A stretch of 64,000 nucleotides of DNA, taken from positions 3,271,966-3,335,965 of the forward strand of contig OY987252.1 of NCBI GenBank assembly GCA_963920765.1, read 5' to 3'. This document shows positions 23,401-35,511 of the stretch, piece after piece. How positions within the stretch are numbered: the stretch's first letter is position 1; every line of letters begins with the position of its first letter. Under the pieces are notes generated by a model that was given only the letters and a program-made list of their open reading frames with translations, had not been told where the DNA came from and did not search any database. This DNA is from Ulota crispa. Taxonomy: Eukaryota > Streptophyta > Bryopsida > Orthotrichales > Orthotrichaceae. Both the position numbers and the translations under genes were made by a program.

Positions 23401-25437
23401 CAGACCTATACGCACAATTCCTATCTCAAAGCAACAGGGATTGACGTTTTTAATTGGAAACTGACGTGTATTACCTTAGCAGGAAGAAGTATGAAGAACA
23501 CCCACTCTCTTTGCATACAACGTTTGTGGAATTCTGGTGCGTGTTGATCTTCCAGACGTATGATGGAGGCGTCAGACTTTCTTTTAGGATTTTAGTCAAA
23601 CAAACAACTTTGCACAATAGCATGATGTTTGTAATAGGAAATTTCTTTATTAAGTCAAAATTGAATAACCATTTTGAAGGAACAAAATTTACAAAGCCTA
23701 AGACAACAATTGCAACAAACTACTTTCTTTTCCAAATATAATGTAATTGGATAGAAGCACTTACCTTGAATTGGATAGCCATTGCATTGTAGTTGTAATT
23801 CAGGACCTCCTCCAATTTGAAGACGTCTCTTGTGGTCCCAATGCAAACTCAATGAATGCCAGTAGTGTCAATTCACACAACGTGGAAGATTACAGCACTT
23901 ACTTTGTTGATGGTGATCCCACTTGCTAGCACATAAAAATAGAAATACTTTTCACTGTTACAAAAGTAGACGGTGCTCCCTGTATATGAAAGAAAAGCTA
24001 TTCACTTTTCATGCTGTATTGACGCGTGCGCAATAAGCTGGCTGTGAGAATTTGGAAAGTGCTAGTCTACCATACTGCTACAGACAATCAAGAACACTCT
24101 GAAAGCCGTGCGTGCTTTGTGTGACAAAATACCACAAGTCTTGCGTTCAGTCTTCTTAGACGCCATGCCTTCTCAAAAACCTAACATAGTTGATGGATGA
24201 AAATCATCCATAATGAACGTGGGAGGCGAGAGGGTTTCTTCTTTGGTTATGGAGGTCTTGCTGTCTTACGTAATGCATGTGGTGATGCAAACACCAAATA
24301 ATAGTGTCACTATTGTTTCTATCCTTTAAACTTAGGAGCTCCATTGCAGTCTGCAGTGTGTAGGTAAATTTCAGAAACCTGACGCATTACAAAGTACTCA
24401 TGCAAAGTTTGTTTGTGAGTGAGGGCTAATTGCAAATCGTTTGCATAATTTTGGTAAACACTTGAGAGTTTCATGTATTTGCAATAGTAATTCTATTACA
24501 AAACAAAAGTGGTTGCTCATGTTTAGCATTGCCAAATGTGTGGAAAATGAGAATGCTTGTGTGTTAGTGAGGGTATTTTTGAGAATGTGTACATATTACT
24601 ATATATGGCGGGCATTTCTTCAGTCTAAAAATATTTATAAGATTCTCAACCTAGTGTAAGAGGTTGCGCTTGCAGTAGAACGTGTTCCAAAAGCTGCAAG
24701 GGACGATTAATTCTTTGAAAACAGCAAGGTTCTTCCTTCTCATTGTTTTTTTAAGTGAGTATACCAAAGTTATAGGTTTGCAAAAGCAAGTTCATATCAT
24801 TTTGCAGTGTAAGTGGTGAAGAAGTGAATTGAATTAAAAGAGATTTGGTACGGGTTTTTCTAGAAATGAAAATCATAAAAGTACCGTAATCAATCCTTTT
24901 GTTGGATTTCATGAAAATGATTTTCAATGCTCTAAGTAAAGCACTTTGAAATGCAGTAATCTGTAATACTTTTCTAAACCAATTGCTAATTAAATAAAGT
25001 GCAAATAGACAAAGGGTTAGAGTTTTCTTTAAGGTAACAAATATTATCACCCTAAACTTATAGAGGAAAATTTTGTTAGTATATTCTTGATTTATATTCA
25101 TTAACCTCTCTGGCAATGTTCTTTTCAAGTAACATACAAAAGCTTGACTATTCTTTTTAGAAATTGTACTAAAAGTGAAGAATACACCATTCAATGTAAA
25201 CTCACATGAATTTGTTGTCCACAAAATATCTAAGAAAATCTGACTCTGCCATTTTGGAATACTTGAGACAAATTGTTGTGTTGTATTTGCATGTGCATCA
25301 GCACATGTTTTTCAAAGCGTAAAATTAAAATAGATTAAAAAAAAGAGTTTCTGTATTTCCTAGCTTAGTGTAAGTATGCAATTCAAGTGATAATAGTGTT
25401 TTCATTTTTTTTTATTATGCTACTGTTAATGTTTCAA
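20454..25437. other. Spacer between the divergent CACTA-type genes
   Basis: About 5 kb with no recognisable protein. It presumably holds 5' regions of both pseudogenes. The plus strand changes from C+A-rich to T+G-rich near 24 kb. A short palindromic motif (GAAAAGCTATTCACTTTTC, near 23992) recurs at 33135-33157 in a more perfect form. Confidence 0.5.
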
Positions 25438-28400
25438 GGAGACTTTTGCGTTTCCTAACTTCTCCATTGACGGGTTTCAAGAAATGGCCTCTCAATTGAA
25501 GGAGGCTGACCTCCCACAACCGTGGAATGCATCTACAAAGTTGTTAATGAAAACATTGAGGATGAATGAAAGTTTTATTGGTTTTGTAGTTGCAAGGAGT
25601 TGCCCGCTCGAGAATATTGTGGAGGAGACTCCCAAAAGGGGTAGAGGATGACCAAAATCAATATCAAAACCACCACCTCTGAGCATAAGCAAACTGAAAA
25701 ATAAAAAAACGCGTATAGGAAATGCACATGCTATGCTCGGCAATTTGGAGAAAGCTGTACGAGACGTGGACAGCCTTTGCAAGAGACAGGAAGAAGATGC
25801 AATTGCCTGTGAAAGGCATGTTAGATCAATGATTGATCCTCCCGTCACAAAGAATAATCCAAGTACTATGGCCGTGGTTGCAGCTAATTGCAGCAAGGAC
25901 GACCACATGCGGGCAGGAAATGAAAATCTTGGTACATCTTCTCGCATGCAGTCCATTGGAAATTGTGCAAGGACGAGTGAGTAAGCGGGTCTAAGTTTTA
26001 AATTTGTAATGCAAGAATTTTTAATGCATGTATATGAGTATACCAGTAGTTGCTGCAAATAGAAAAGTGGAGATTTTTGTGTGTGGTATTGTTGTCAGAT
26101 ATGTTACTGCAATGTGATAGTGGAAATTTTTACCAGCGGCAAAGATATTGGATTCCAAATGTAATACTTTAAAATTCTTCAACAGAGCTTATCATGTAAC
26201 CAGACACTTGAATGATTGAAATTCAAGATTACAAGAAGGACAAGTAATATAATTTATTAGGTGATGGCTCTGTCATGATGTCATCCCTCTCACTAGATTC
26301 TGCAAATTTGTTTTGCACAAAATTCCATTAACAATGTTATATTGTGTGCAGTGTATGCTTATGCCTTACAACTTCACAGTTTTTCAACGTAAACATTTTA
26401 ATTCTAGCAGAAGTGGGTAAAAGAAATGCAAGTAAGCTAAAATGTTAATATTCAACACTGTAAAGTTCATCTATTATGTGAATGCATGAATTTTTTGTTA
26501 GCGTATTTATAAAATTAATCATGAATAATCAGCAGTGAACCTGATTGTTGTTGTCCAAAGATTTCAGCAATATTATTTCATTTACTTATACACAATTGCA
26601 TATCTTCTATGGAGAGTGTAGAAGACGCAATAGAAGATATGTAGGAAACCCACGAATCTCCGGCAAAAGTCATGCCAAGATTGCCTATTGACCGCAAGGG
26701 TACAAAAGCAGTGAACGAATATTCAATTGAACCCTATACATGTGTCTAAAATAGTGCAAAAAAATGACAACTCTCATAGATCTGTAGTAGTACTAGATAG
26801 TTGTGGAGGTTTAGCACATGCAAGAGGGATGTCTTCATCTTCAAAAGAGAGAAGAAGTCTGCCATCTAGCAGGAGAGAACTAGAGCTTGTAAGAAGTTCT
26901 CTATAACCTAGAAATTTCAAATGATTTGTCTATGCATGGTATTAGCATATTAAAGATGATCAATACATGAAGTATGTTGAAAAATCAATCTAGTCATTTA
27001 CTAAAGTACATAGCTGCTAAAAGAAGTGTGATGGAAATCTTCAGTTCAGTAACTTGTAATATTTAGAAATAGATTTTCAAGAAAAGGCAACTTGTTGTGT
27101 AAGTTTTAGACTTCCAGAAAAGGTTGCTCCATGAAATATAGTAGTTTTCATAATTTTAAAAACTTTAATGAATGTTTGTGTTGTTTTTGAAACCGCTATA
27201 ATAGACAAATATCAAAGACTTTGTGTATTTCTGAACATGCCCCTTCTTGTTTTCTTGGACATGCACTGAACCCAAGCAATACTGCTGACTCTTGCTATAG
27301 AAAACAGTTTAAAAAACCATACTATAGCACCCTAGGCAACTCTTTCTACAAAAGTTTTGAATTTGTGTACTTTACAATATTATATAAAAAGCTGAAAACT
27401 AAATTTCTTTTGAAAGAAGGCATGTCGTTGATGTACATATTGTCAATGCTATTTTTTCATTATAGTATTAATATCATGTGGAGCTGTTACATTATACATG
27501 GTTTACATGAATTAATATTATTTTATAGGAATATGAGGGGAGGAAGTCAAGACGGATGGCATCACCCTCTGCTGCTCAAAAGTCCACTATGAGTCAGCAC
27601 TATGACTATCTTGCAAGGAGCCTTCATGTGAATAGGGTGATGGACAATTTTGTGCAAGGACATTGCGGCTCTCGTCACAAGAAGTCAAAAAGCCCAAATA
27701 GTTGGGCAAAATGACGGCCTCATTGGAGTGCTGACAGAGTTATGACATCTCACCAAAGAAAGTCACAATCATACAACTATGATGAGGGTGAGGGCACTCT
27801 ATCACTTTAATATGCAAGGCACATAGACATACTGCATTTACGGAGACGTGGTCATTTGCTAAGGTTGCAGTAGTTGTTGCAAATATATGATAATTGAAAC
27901 CAATGCATAAATAACTCCTTGAATTTATATCCTATTGTTTTTTTGTTTTTTGTGTTGTTAAAGGGGACTACAAAAATGTTAAATAAATTGTACTAAAACA
28001 TGTCATGAATGTCTCACTTCCCATATGGACATTATCTAAAAAAAATCTCTATTGCAGAGTACTGGTTCCATAAAAGTTTGGCAGAGAATGGTAAACAATT
28101 ACATTGTACTTATAATAGAGCATCTCCCAAGACAGTTTCGAGGCAGAGGACATTTGAATCTTTTGGACATAGAAGATCTCCTTCACCACGCTATATGAGG
28201 TCTCCATCTCAATCTCCTAATATCAAGAGACGGCGCATGAGGAGCTAGAGCTTGACGTCGTCTAGGTCACCACCAAGGAGAAGCAGCTTGTACGTGAAGG
28301 AGGAAGGATTGTTGCAAACTTCCGGGGCAATTGGAAGGAGAGAATGCCGACAAGATCAACGCAGACGTGAGGAAGAGGTAGCTAGACGTGCAATGTCTAG

Positions 28401-29094
28401 TAAAAAGGATTTTACTTTGACATTAGATAAGGATGGATCCCATACGAGGGAGTTACAAAAACTTGGTTAGCTGAAATAACAAAGCTAGCTGCTGGACTAG
28501 ACCCTTTTTGTACGCACATTAGAAAACAGCCTTATGAGGATGTGCAGACATTCAAGGATAGGTTGGATGACAATTTTGAATATGTAGGAAGGCTAAATGA
28601 ACATCATCTAAGGGATTTAATGGGCAAGGCAGTCACAATGAAGAGGCCAGCCTTGATAAAATTGATCAAAGCCCATGGAGAGCAACTGTGCTACATTGGC
28701 AACAATGTGTGGCATTGTCTGGTGTAGTTAGTGTACAATAAGCAAATAGAGGAGAAATCCGAGCAGGATAGATACGCCAATTCTTGTCGAAAGATGGTCA
28801 ACAGAGCAGGAGCAGTAGGCGTTCATGGAGTGAGAGAGAAACTCAGTTCAATGTGGGGGAGATTGCTTGATCCAGATGACATTTGAGAAGAAATGCAGAG
28901 GGACACAGGGTCTAGAAGATCTAATAAGAGTCTACGCAGTCTCAATTCCAAGTGTGAAATCAGCAAAGAAATTGTGATGTCCAAAGAAGGCTCATAGTCC
29001 AAGAGGAGTAGGAATGAATATGATGGAGTATATTTGGAGAGTATTTACACTGAGCCGTATAAGCGTGGGAACAAGGAGACTATATAAAGTTCAT
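25438..29094 (+). pseudogene. Transposase_24/TNPA-like multi-exon pseudogene
   Basis: Four exon-like open stretches are bounded by splice signals: 25438-25980 (acceptor TTTCAAG, donor GTAAGC), 26645-26888 (acceptor ATGTAG, donor GTAAGA), 27529-27787 (acceptor TTTATAG, donor GTGAGG) and 28058-29094 (acceptor ATTGCAG, donor GTGAGT). The first contains an AT-hook-like RGRG-stop-PKS. The last has an Arg/Ser-rich stretch (RRSPSPRYMRSPSQSP), then FEYVGRLNEHHLRDLMGKAV, and the motif IEEKSEQDRYANSCRKMVN followed by a REKL stretch. That end resembles the SE-N-NR-K pattern of Transposase_24 (Ptta/En/Spm) proteins, the usual second protein of CACTA elements, which binds subterminal repeats. Stops at 25649, 27712, 28246, 28725, 28884 and 28995, and a frameshift near 28450, kill it. 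Coding status is well supported; the family call is moderate. Confidence 0.62.
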
Positions 29095-29772
29095 GTGAGT
29101 TATTTCAATCTTTGAATTTCTATTGTTGCATTCAATGATAACTGTATTGCAGTCAAAGATTTTACTTGCATGCAAATTGTGTGTTCTATAATACAACATG
29201 TACACAACATTTAGGAAGTTGCAACTACTGAATAATGTGAAATTTGTTGTTTGCGTTAACTTAGCTTAGTAATCAAACATGGAGAGTATGTTGCTGCTAG
29301 TATGTTGAGAAGCAAAAGTCATTACATGTAGGTGGTGATCTAGAACATTTCATTGAACTTATTATGTCTAATAAGGCAATGCTTTCATATACTTCTAGAA
29401 AATGATGTATGAATGTTTTTGTAGTTGAAAATATTATTTGTTCATGAATGTAGTACTAGGAAGTGTACATAGGCCTCTATAAGTACGTTATAACCCAGTC
29501 ACTTAGAATGCAATATAGTGTTCAAGTAATTAGGAAGAGTGTCAAATATAAGTTTCTGCAAATGCTACTATGATTGTTTTTGTTTTTGCATTTTTATTGG
29601 AAAAAAAGAGATTTCTGATGATTGAGACTTACTAGTGCATAGCAGTGTAACTACATGCCAAAGAAAACACTTGTGTAAGTGCTTTTTGTTAACCGTGTTA
29701 GAAGCAGATGCAAAGTTTGAGTTGAAAATGTTTACACAAAGTAGAGATCACAACTGTTTTGTGTGATGATAG

Positions 29773-30129
29773 GACCGACTAGGCACTGAGAGCGTCATGT
29801 TCAGAGCCGCTAAATTGGAACAAGAAGGGACTACAAGGAGGAGAGGATGCTAGTGGTTAGTTGCACTGTCAGTGGCTGTCAATCAAGTTATGATAATAGG
29901 GGAGGTGAGAATATTCCAAAAGATGAGTACATTTAGATGTTGAAAGCAAAAATTGAAATGCTAAAATCCAATAAATGCAAGGCGACATCATCAAATAGTG
30001 CCATGCAGTCTCAAGTGACGAGCTCTAACGCTTATAGTAACTGCTTCAATAGAGGATTACATGCCCATGTGGCTTTCAATGTGGTCCGTGTTAGTTTTGT
30101 GTACTGTAGTTTGACAATGTTTGAATATT
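29773..30129 (+). pseudogene. Possible 3' exon remnant of the same gene
   Basis: A GATGATAG acceptor-like sequence precedes an open stretch (DRLGTESVMFRAAKLEQEG). A second frame then carries PKDEYI, a stop, and MLKAKIEMLKSNKCKATSSN, ending at 30129. It could be the continuation of the Transposase_24-like gene with frameshifts. Supported only by position, splice-like edges and open frames. Confidence 0.3.
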
Positions 30130-32769
30130 GAGATTCTGGTGAACACTATAACTTTAATTTATGTAGATGTGCTGACCCCTAAAACCGAAGTATACAACTC
30201 CATGCAAGAGTTTGACAAGCGCCAATAAATACAGAGAAGAGTTGAAGAATTTGAAGGGATGGGGGAATTATGGAGGTAATGTAAGTGGATTTGATAAAGA
30301 GGGAGAGAATGTTACGTGAAGGATATATTGAGAGAGAACAAAATATAGTTATTAATACTCCAGGATGTGGTTAAACATGCGTTCACTTTTTGGAGTGCAA
30401 AGTACTTTTGTGAAGATTGAAATATGTTATAGTGCAAGAGATCCGTTTAGCGTGATGTGTTATAGAAAAACAAGGCAAGGAACAGAGAAACTCTTACGTA
30501 CAAAGTGGTGAACGTCTATTTTTGCTTGTCCTTGTGTGTCCTTGTGGTGTACTAGTGCTTAGCACTTTTAGTTGAAGATCATGTACATTCATCCATTGTG
30601 TACCAAAAGTATGAAGTGGAAAGTCCGTGTTCACTTTCGGACTAACATCTGAAAGCATGTAAGTTCATTACGTATTATGAAGCGTTATTTCCATGGTTGT
30701 TACATTGGGCTGCCCGTCCGCCTGCCTGCCTGTACGCCCAGGTGTCTAACTGAGGTCATGGTCCGTCTAGTGAAGTCAATTTTTAGTTGACTTTTTAAAA
30801 TGGTCCAAAATGATAAAATAAACTTACTTTGTACATGCTAGTGACACTCATTGTTGCCAACATGAAGTCAAAACATGAATTCAAAGCCATATCACGTAAT
30901 AAAAATGAAATTTTATAATTTGATTTTTCCATTTTTAGGTCAAAAACCCTAAAAATGCCCTAATCCGCTCGTTTGATCTGATTTGTCTGCCTGCCTGTGT
31001 TGTCCGACAGCCTCAACTCGCCCAAAGTAACAACCCTGGTTATTTTTGTATATTTGTTGTTCAAAGACTTTTGGCAATGTCTCATTCATTTGTTTTGAAG
31101 TATATATTATGGATTTTGTAGGAAGTGAAGATGTTATTGACAGCAATGGGAGTTGTGAGAATAATGAAGTATTTGTGCACAGCATTGTAGGGAAAAAGTT
31201 GTGAGAAAGGTACAACCTAGGATTATGTATGCTTCCTTCATTACGTACCTTATTCCTTCAAAAGAAAAAAAGAAGTATCAATAACAAAGAATTTCTTATA
31301 AGGCACTAAAGTATCATTATTGACCTATAAATATGTCAGTGATGTAGATTGTAAATCATTATGTTTGTGTACATTTACTGTATGTTGGATGAAAGTGTAA
31401 TATCGAGAGGTTAGAACTTTTTTTTTATATTGCCTTGTTTTTTTTTTTTTTTTTGGTGCTTCAGAGTGATGTCATACTAGTACAAGTAGAGTATAACCTT
31501 GGTGTTTGAGTGCAAATTTAGTGACATAATGTAGAGGTGCAATGTGAATTGATTGTGTGGGAAGAACTTTAGTACTAATTTCTATGTCATTAAAGAGCGT
31601 TGGATTGAAAAGAATATGGAGGCAAAAGATGGAACCCTTGAAAGGTTAAGGAATGGATTACAAATAATGTTTGCAATTTGCTACAATATGTGTTTGTAAG
31701 GCAGATTGAATAGTGTAGTGTTGAACAAACTTGGAAGACATGTGGGGGACACGGTCACTAATGCAAGAGCGTATGGAACAAATAACATGACCATGGAATG
31801 TGATAGTGAATTGCACGTGTTAGAAGAAAAATGTTACAATAGTATCTTCTTGTCATAGGAAATGCTTACTTACTTTTAGTTCATGGATTATTAATTTTTG
31901 ATTTGCCAAGCTTAATTGATCCTAAGCTTTTCAAGGTGAAAGCTTTTTTACTTTTTGTTTTTTTTGAATAATTGAATGAAGTTGCCATAGGTTGTTTTTA
32001 AAAGTGTAATTATAGGAACGCCATGTTGAGTATACGTTGATAAGTTTAGAGTATTGGGTGTTATGATGTCATGATTATTATAGAGCAGTGAATGAATGCT
32101 ATTTAAAAAACCATGTAATGGAATATTTCCCTAAATCTCAGTTGTTTTACCTTTTTTTTTAACACTACGTTGTAGTTGGAGTTGTTGCTCTACTTAATGT
32201 TCTTTGTTGTACCTGTGGCTACTTACAGGACAAATACAATTTGAAACTATCTTCAAAATTGTCAGGAGTGTATCTACATTGCGATTCATAAGTTGTGTGT
32301 ACTTTTTGTTTGTATGAGATATTTATACTATAGAAATAATGTATGTGTTATTGTCATTTGATTTTGACGTTACAAATGTGGGAGCATATGCCTATGAGAA
32401 CGATTTTTTTGTTGGAGATTAAGACATAGGCAAATATGTTGCCAGTGTGTAGTAGAGTGAGTCAGGTCCTGGTTTCCATTCTTTGATCTATGCAAGTAGT
32501 GGTAGAATTTGCTTGTGAAGGAATCATGCATGACAAAATTGGAAAATGAGCGTTCTTGCTATAATGGTAAGTCATTATTGTAATTGTTGTGATTTTATGT
32601 TTACTATTGAAGCTAGTGATTTTCATAGTGCGCGCTAACCAAGGTCACTAGAATATAATTTTGTTTAGGTAGATGTGCATGTACTGTATCATTCTCATTG
32701 TATAGGTACTTCTTGAGAAATTTTTGATTTTGTATTGTGAAGATTCTAATGAAGATGCAATGTTTCAGA
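30130..32769. other. T+G-rich non-coding stretch
   Basis: No gene recognised. The plus strand is conspicuously rich in T and G, as in the gene before it. It contains one copy of a dispersed repeat (30693-31033) and long T runs near 31420-31454. Confidence 0.5.
30693..31033 (+). repeat. Dispersed repeat family A, copy 1
   Basis: Begins ATGGTTGTTACATTGGGCTG and ends near CCCAAAGTAACA. It matches 41876-42238 over its whole length with moderate divergence. Shared internal blocks are GACACTCATTGT, CATGAAGTCAAAACATG and GGTCAAAAACCCTAAAA. A third copy is split on the minus strand at 44680-45712. Confidence 0.85.
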
Positions 32770-32772
32770 TCA

Positions 32773-32895
32773 CACTACAATAAAAAGACACTTTCTTGAC
32801 TAAGCACTATGACTGCCGTGAGTCATTATGGACTGTCCAAAATGACTCATGGCAGTCATAGTGCTTAGTCAAGAAAGCGTATTTTTTTTGTAGTG
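32773..32895. mobile_element. CACTA-type MITE, 123 bp, TSD TCA
   Basis: Starts CACTACAATAAAAAG and ends TTTTTTTTGTAGTG. The arms of about 57 bp pair almost perfectly (stem includes TTGACTAAGCACTATGACTGCC) around a short loop. TCA flanks both ends (32770-32772 and 32896-32898). CACTA ends plus a 3-bp duplication are the hallmark of this superfamily. Confidence 0.93.
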
Positions 32896-32898
32896 TCA

Positions 32899-34751
32899 TC
32901 TTTGATGATAGTGAAGAGTGCTGCTGTGTTATTTGTTTATCAAAATTTATACAGCACATGTGAGGTTACTTTTCACAGTCTGAAGAAGATTATGTGAGTT
33001 GAGGCTGAAGTTGGTATTATGAAGTGTTTATTTTGTAATGTAGTTTTTAGGAGCGGGCAATTGGCATAGGTGAGTAGGGAATACTAGTTTGTTGTAGCTA
33101 TATAAATTTTGTGTGTACTTTATGGGGATGTGAAAGAAAAAGCTATTTGCTTTTTCTGCTGTGATCATAGAACCATGATTATGCATTCTTTGTATGAAAT
33201 AGTTGTGCCATACTATTAGGTAGTTTGCGTAAAAATGACAACTTCTATATGTTAATTATTCAAGAATTACTAGTGTTGACGTTCTTGTGAATGAACATTT
33301 TTTGAAAGTGTGCACAAGGAATACATCTCGCTGTATTGAAATGATGTTTAGAGAAATTTAGATATGAAGAGTCCATTCTTTGAAGGATGACTGAACCCTT
33401 TGTCGATGGTAAACACTGAGTATAAATTTTGTGGATTTCCAAAAAATTTTGCTTTGAAGGGGAATGATCTTCAAGACAAGTAGGTCATGAGAAGATTGAG
33501 AAGTAGAGGAGTGCAAAGACGGAGGTATGTTATTTTTAGTGGGAATGAGTGATTGTTTGATGGATTGTAAGCCCTGTTAAAGTTTTACATTTTAGATGTG
33601 GTTGGCAATATTTTTGCAAGTTGTTTTCATGTCTTCAAGTATTGTCCTAATCATATTATACATTGATGGGAAGTATTGAATGGAGGCTTGCATGAGTAGA
33701 GAAGATGTACAAAATTTCATAGTGCTTCTGTAATGGAAAATGTGTGTGTAACGTCACTGCAAATATAGTGTAGTATGGTGTTATGTAAAGAGTGGTGCAA
33801 AAGTAAAGCATTGTCACAATATACAGTCTACCCGAGACTCATTGAAATCATTGTTTTGCGTGCATCATCTATCACATACTATTGCAACTGTTTGGGTTTC
33901 TTTGCTATACATATTTAATTTGAATTTTGGATGTATTGAGGCAGAGGAAATGCACTGTGAGTACAAGCGGAAGGAGGTAGATAGAGTCTTTTTTTTTAAA
34001 GGAAGTCAAACATGTGGAGGTATTTTTATCAATTTCATGTGTAGGATAGACAAGATTGATTTTTGTTTTTAGAAAAACAGCTGAATTTCATAGTGATATG
34101 GAGGCTAATGTTATTTGCATACTAAATAGTTGGTGATGTTCATAATGATAATTGAGATTATGGGGTTTCCACAGTGATGAAGTGTACATAGAAGATACTT
34201 TGTAGTAAGTTATGGACATAAGGAAAATGAGAATTTGAATTGAAAAAACCTGTAGAGAGTAAAGAATTTTAAGTAACATTGATGACCATGTTCATTTTAT
34301 ATGCTTTGCAAATGTGGTTGTACATGTATGCAATTTTGTAGATTTTGTCCTTTCAGAAGCCATGACTTGTGAGTTGCATTAGTGCCTGAAGTAGTGAATC
34401 AATTTTATTGATTGTATAGTATTCAAGATTGTTGATGAATGTCTGCATGTAATATTAATTTGGAGGATCATTGAAATAATAATGAGAATTCATACTATTG
34501 ATGTGGTGTTTTATAATGGTGGAAAGAAAGCTAGAAAGGAAAATCTGAGTTCTTGTAGTTTGAAGAAGTTGTTGTTTCTTGACTAGGAAGGTAAGGATGA
34601 TTTATTAGAGTGGGAACATCGATGATGCAAGATTGTGTAAGAGTATGTGAAAGAATTTAGTTCGTAATTGCTTGAAGGTAATTGGAAGTACAAACTATGA
34701 CATTTGAAACTCTGTGTTGGAAAATAGTTTAATCGACTTGAATGAATACAC
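32899..34751. other. T+G-rich non-coding stretch
   Basis: No gene recognised. It contains a near-perfect small hairpin AGAAAAAGC-TATTT-GCTTTTTCT at 33135-33157, related to one near 23992. Confidence 0.45.
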
Positions 34752-35511
34752 GGTAAATGCATGGTTGAGTGGCTCAATTTTGGCAAAAGTCCTTGTCCTC
34801 AAAGTTTCTTGAGTGGGTTTAGGGATTTTGATTCAAGTGCTAGCTTGGAATTGCATCAAGTGTTCAAGTAGTTAAGTGGCCTCTTCATGTCTATAATGGA
34901 CTTATAAATTTAGTCAATTGTTTGATGTTTCTAGATTTGTTCTTTTTGAAATTACACATTGCAGGTTGTGTTCTAAGGCTTAGACCTAAATCATTCAAAG
35001 TTATTTAAAAAGTCCTTATTGCTAAAAGCAATCCTAGAACTCTAAAAAATATTCAAGTTGAAAAAAAAAATTAGGAAAAAAATAAAAGACAAAGGAGAAA
35101 AGGACTTTGTAAAATCCAAGGTTAAAAAAGGCATTAAAAAGTCCTTTGCAAACATTTGATACACATCTACAAAACAAGATTATAATTTCTTGAAATTTTA
35201 TCCAAATACCCATTTGAATCATAGTCCTTTGTATTCTCTTAAGTAACTAAACCATCTTTAAAAAGTCCTTGAAAAACTTACTGATAGCAGAATTGTCACA
35301 CTCATGTTTTTTCAAAAGTCCTCCACACCTTCATAAAATGACAAAAAAGAAACTGAACAACATTATTGTACTTACAATGAAGTTTAAGTCTCTACAATGG
35401 GCTTTTTTTTCTTTTTTGAAAATTTCCAATGTACCTTTTAGGCATTTGAAAATTAATGTGTAGCTTTTTATAGTGTGTCATGATTTTGAGCCACTCAGCC
35501 ATGCATTCACC
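34752..35511. mobile_element. Foldback/TIR element, about 760 bp
   Basis: The left end GGTAAATGCATGGTTGAGTG and the right end are inverted repeats of about 30 bp (right end read in reverse: GGTGAATGCATGGCTGAGTG). The interior carries several spaced copies of AAAAGTCCTT. No target duplication is evident and no protein is encoded. Superfamily unknown. Confidence 0.65.
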
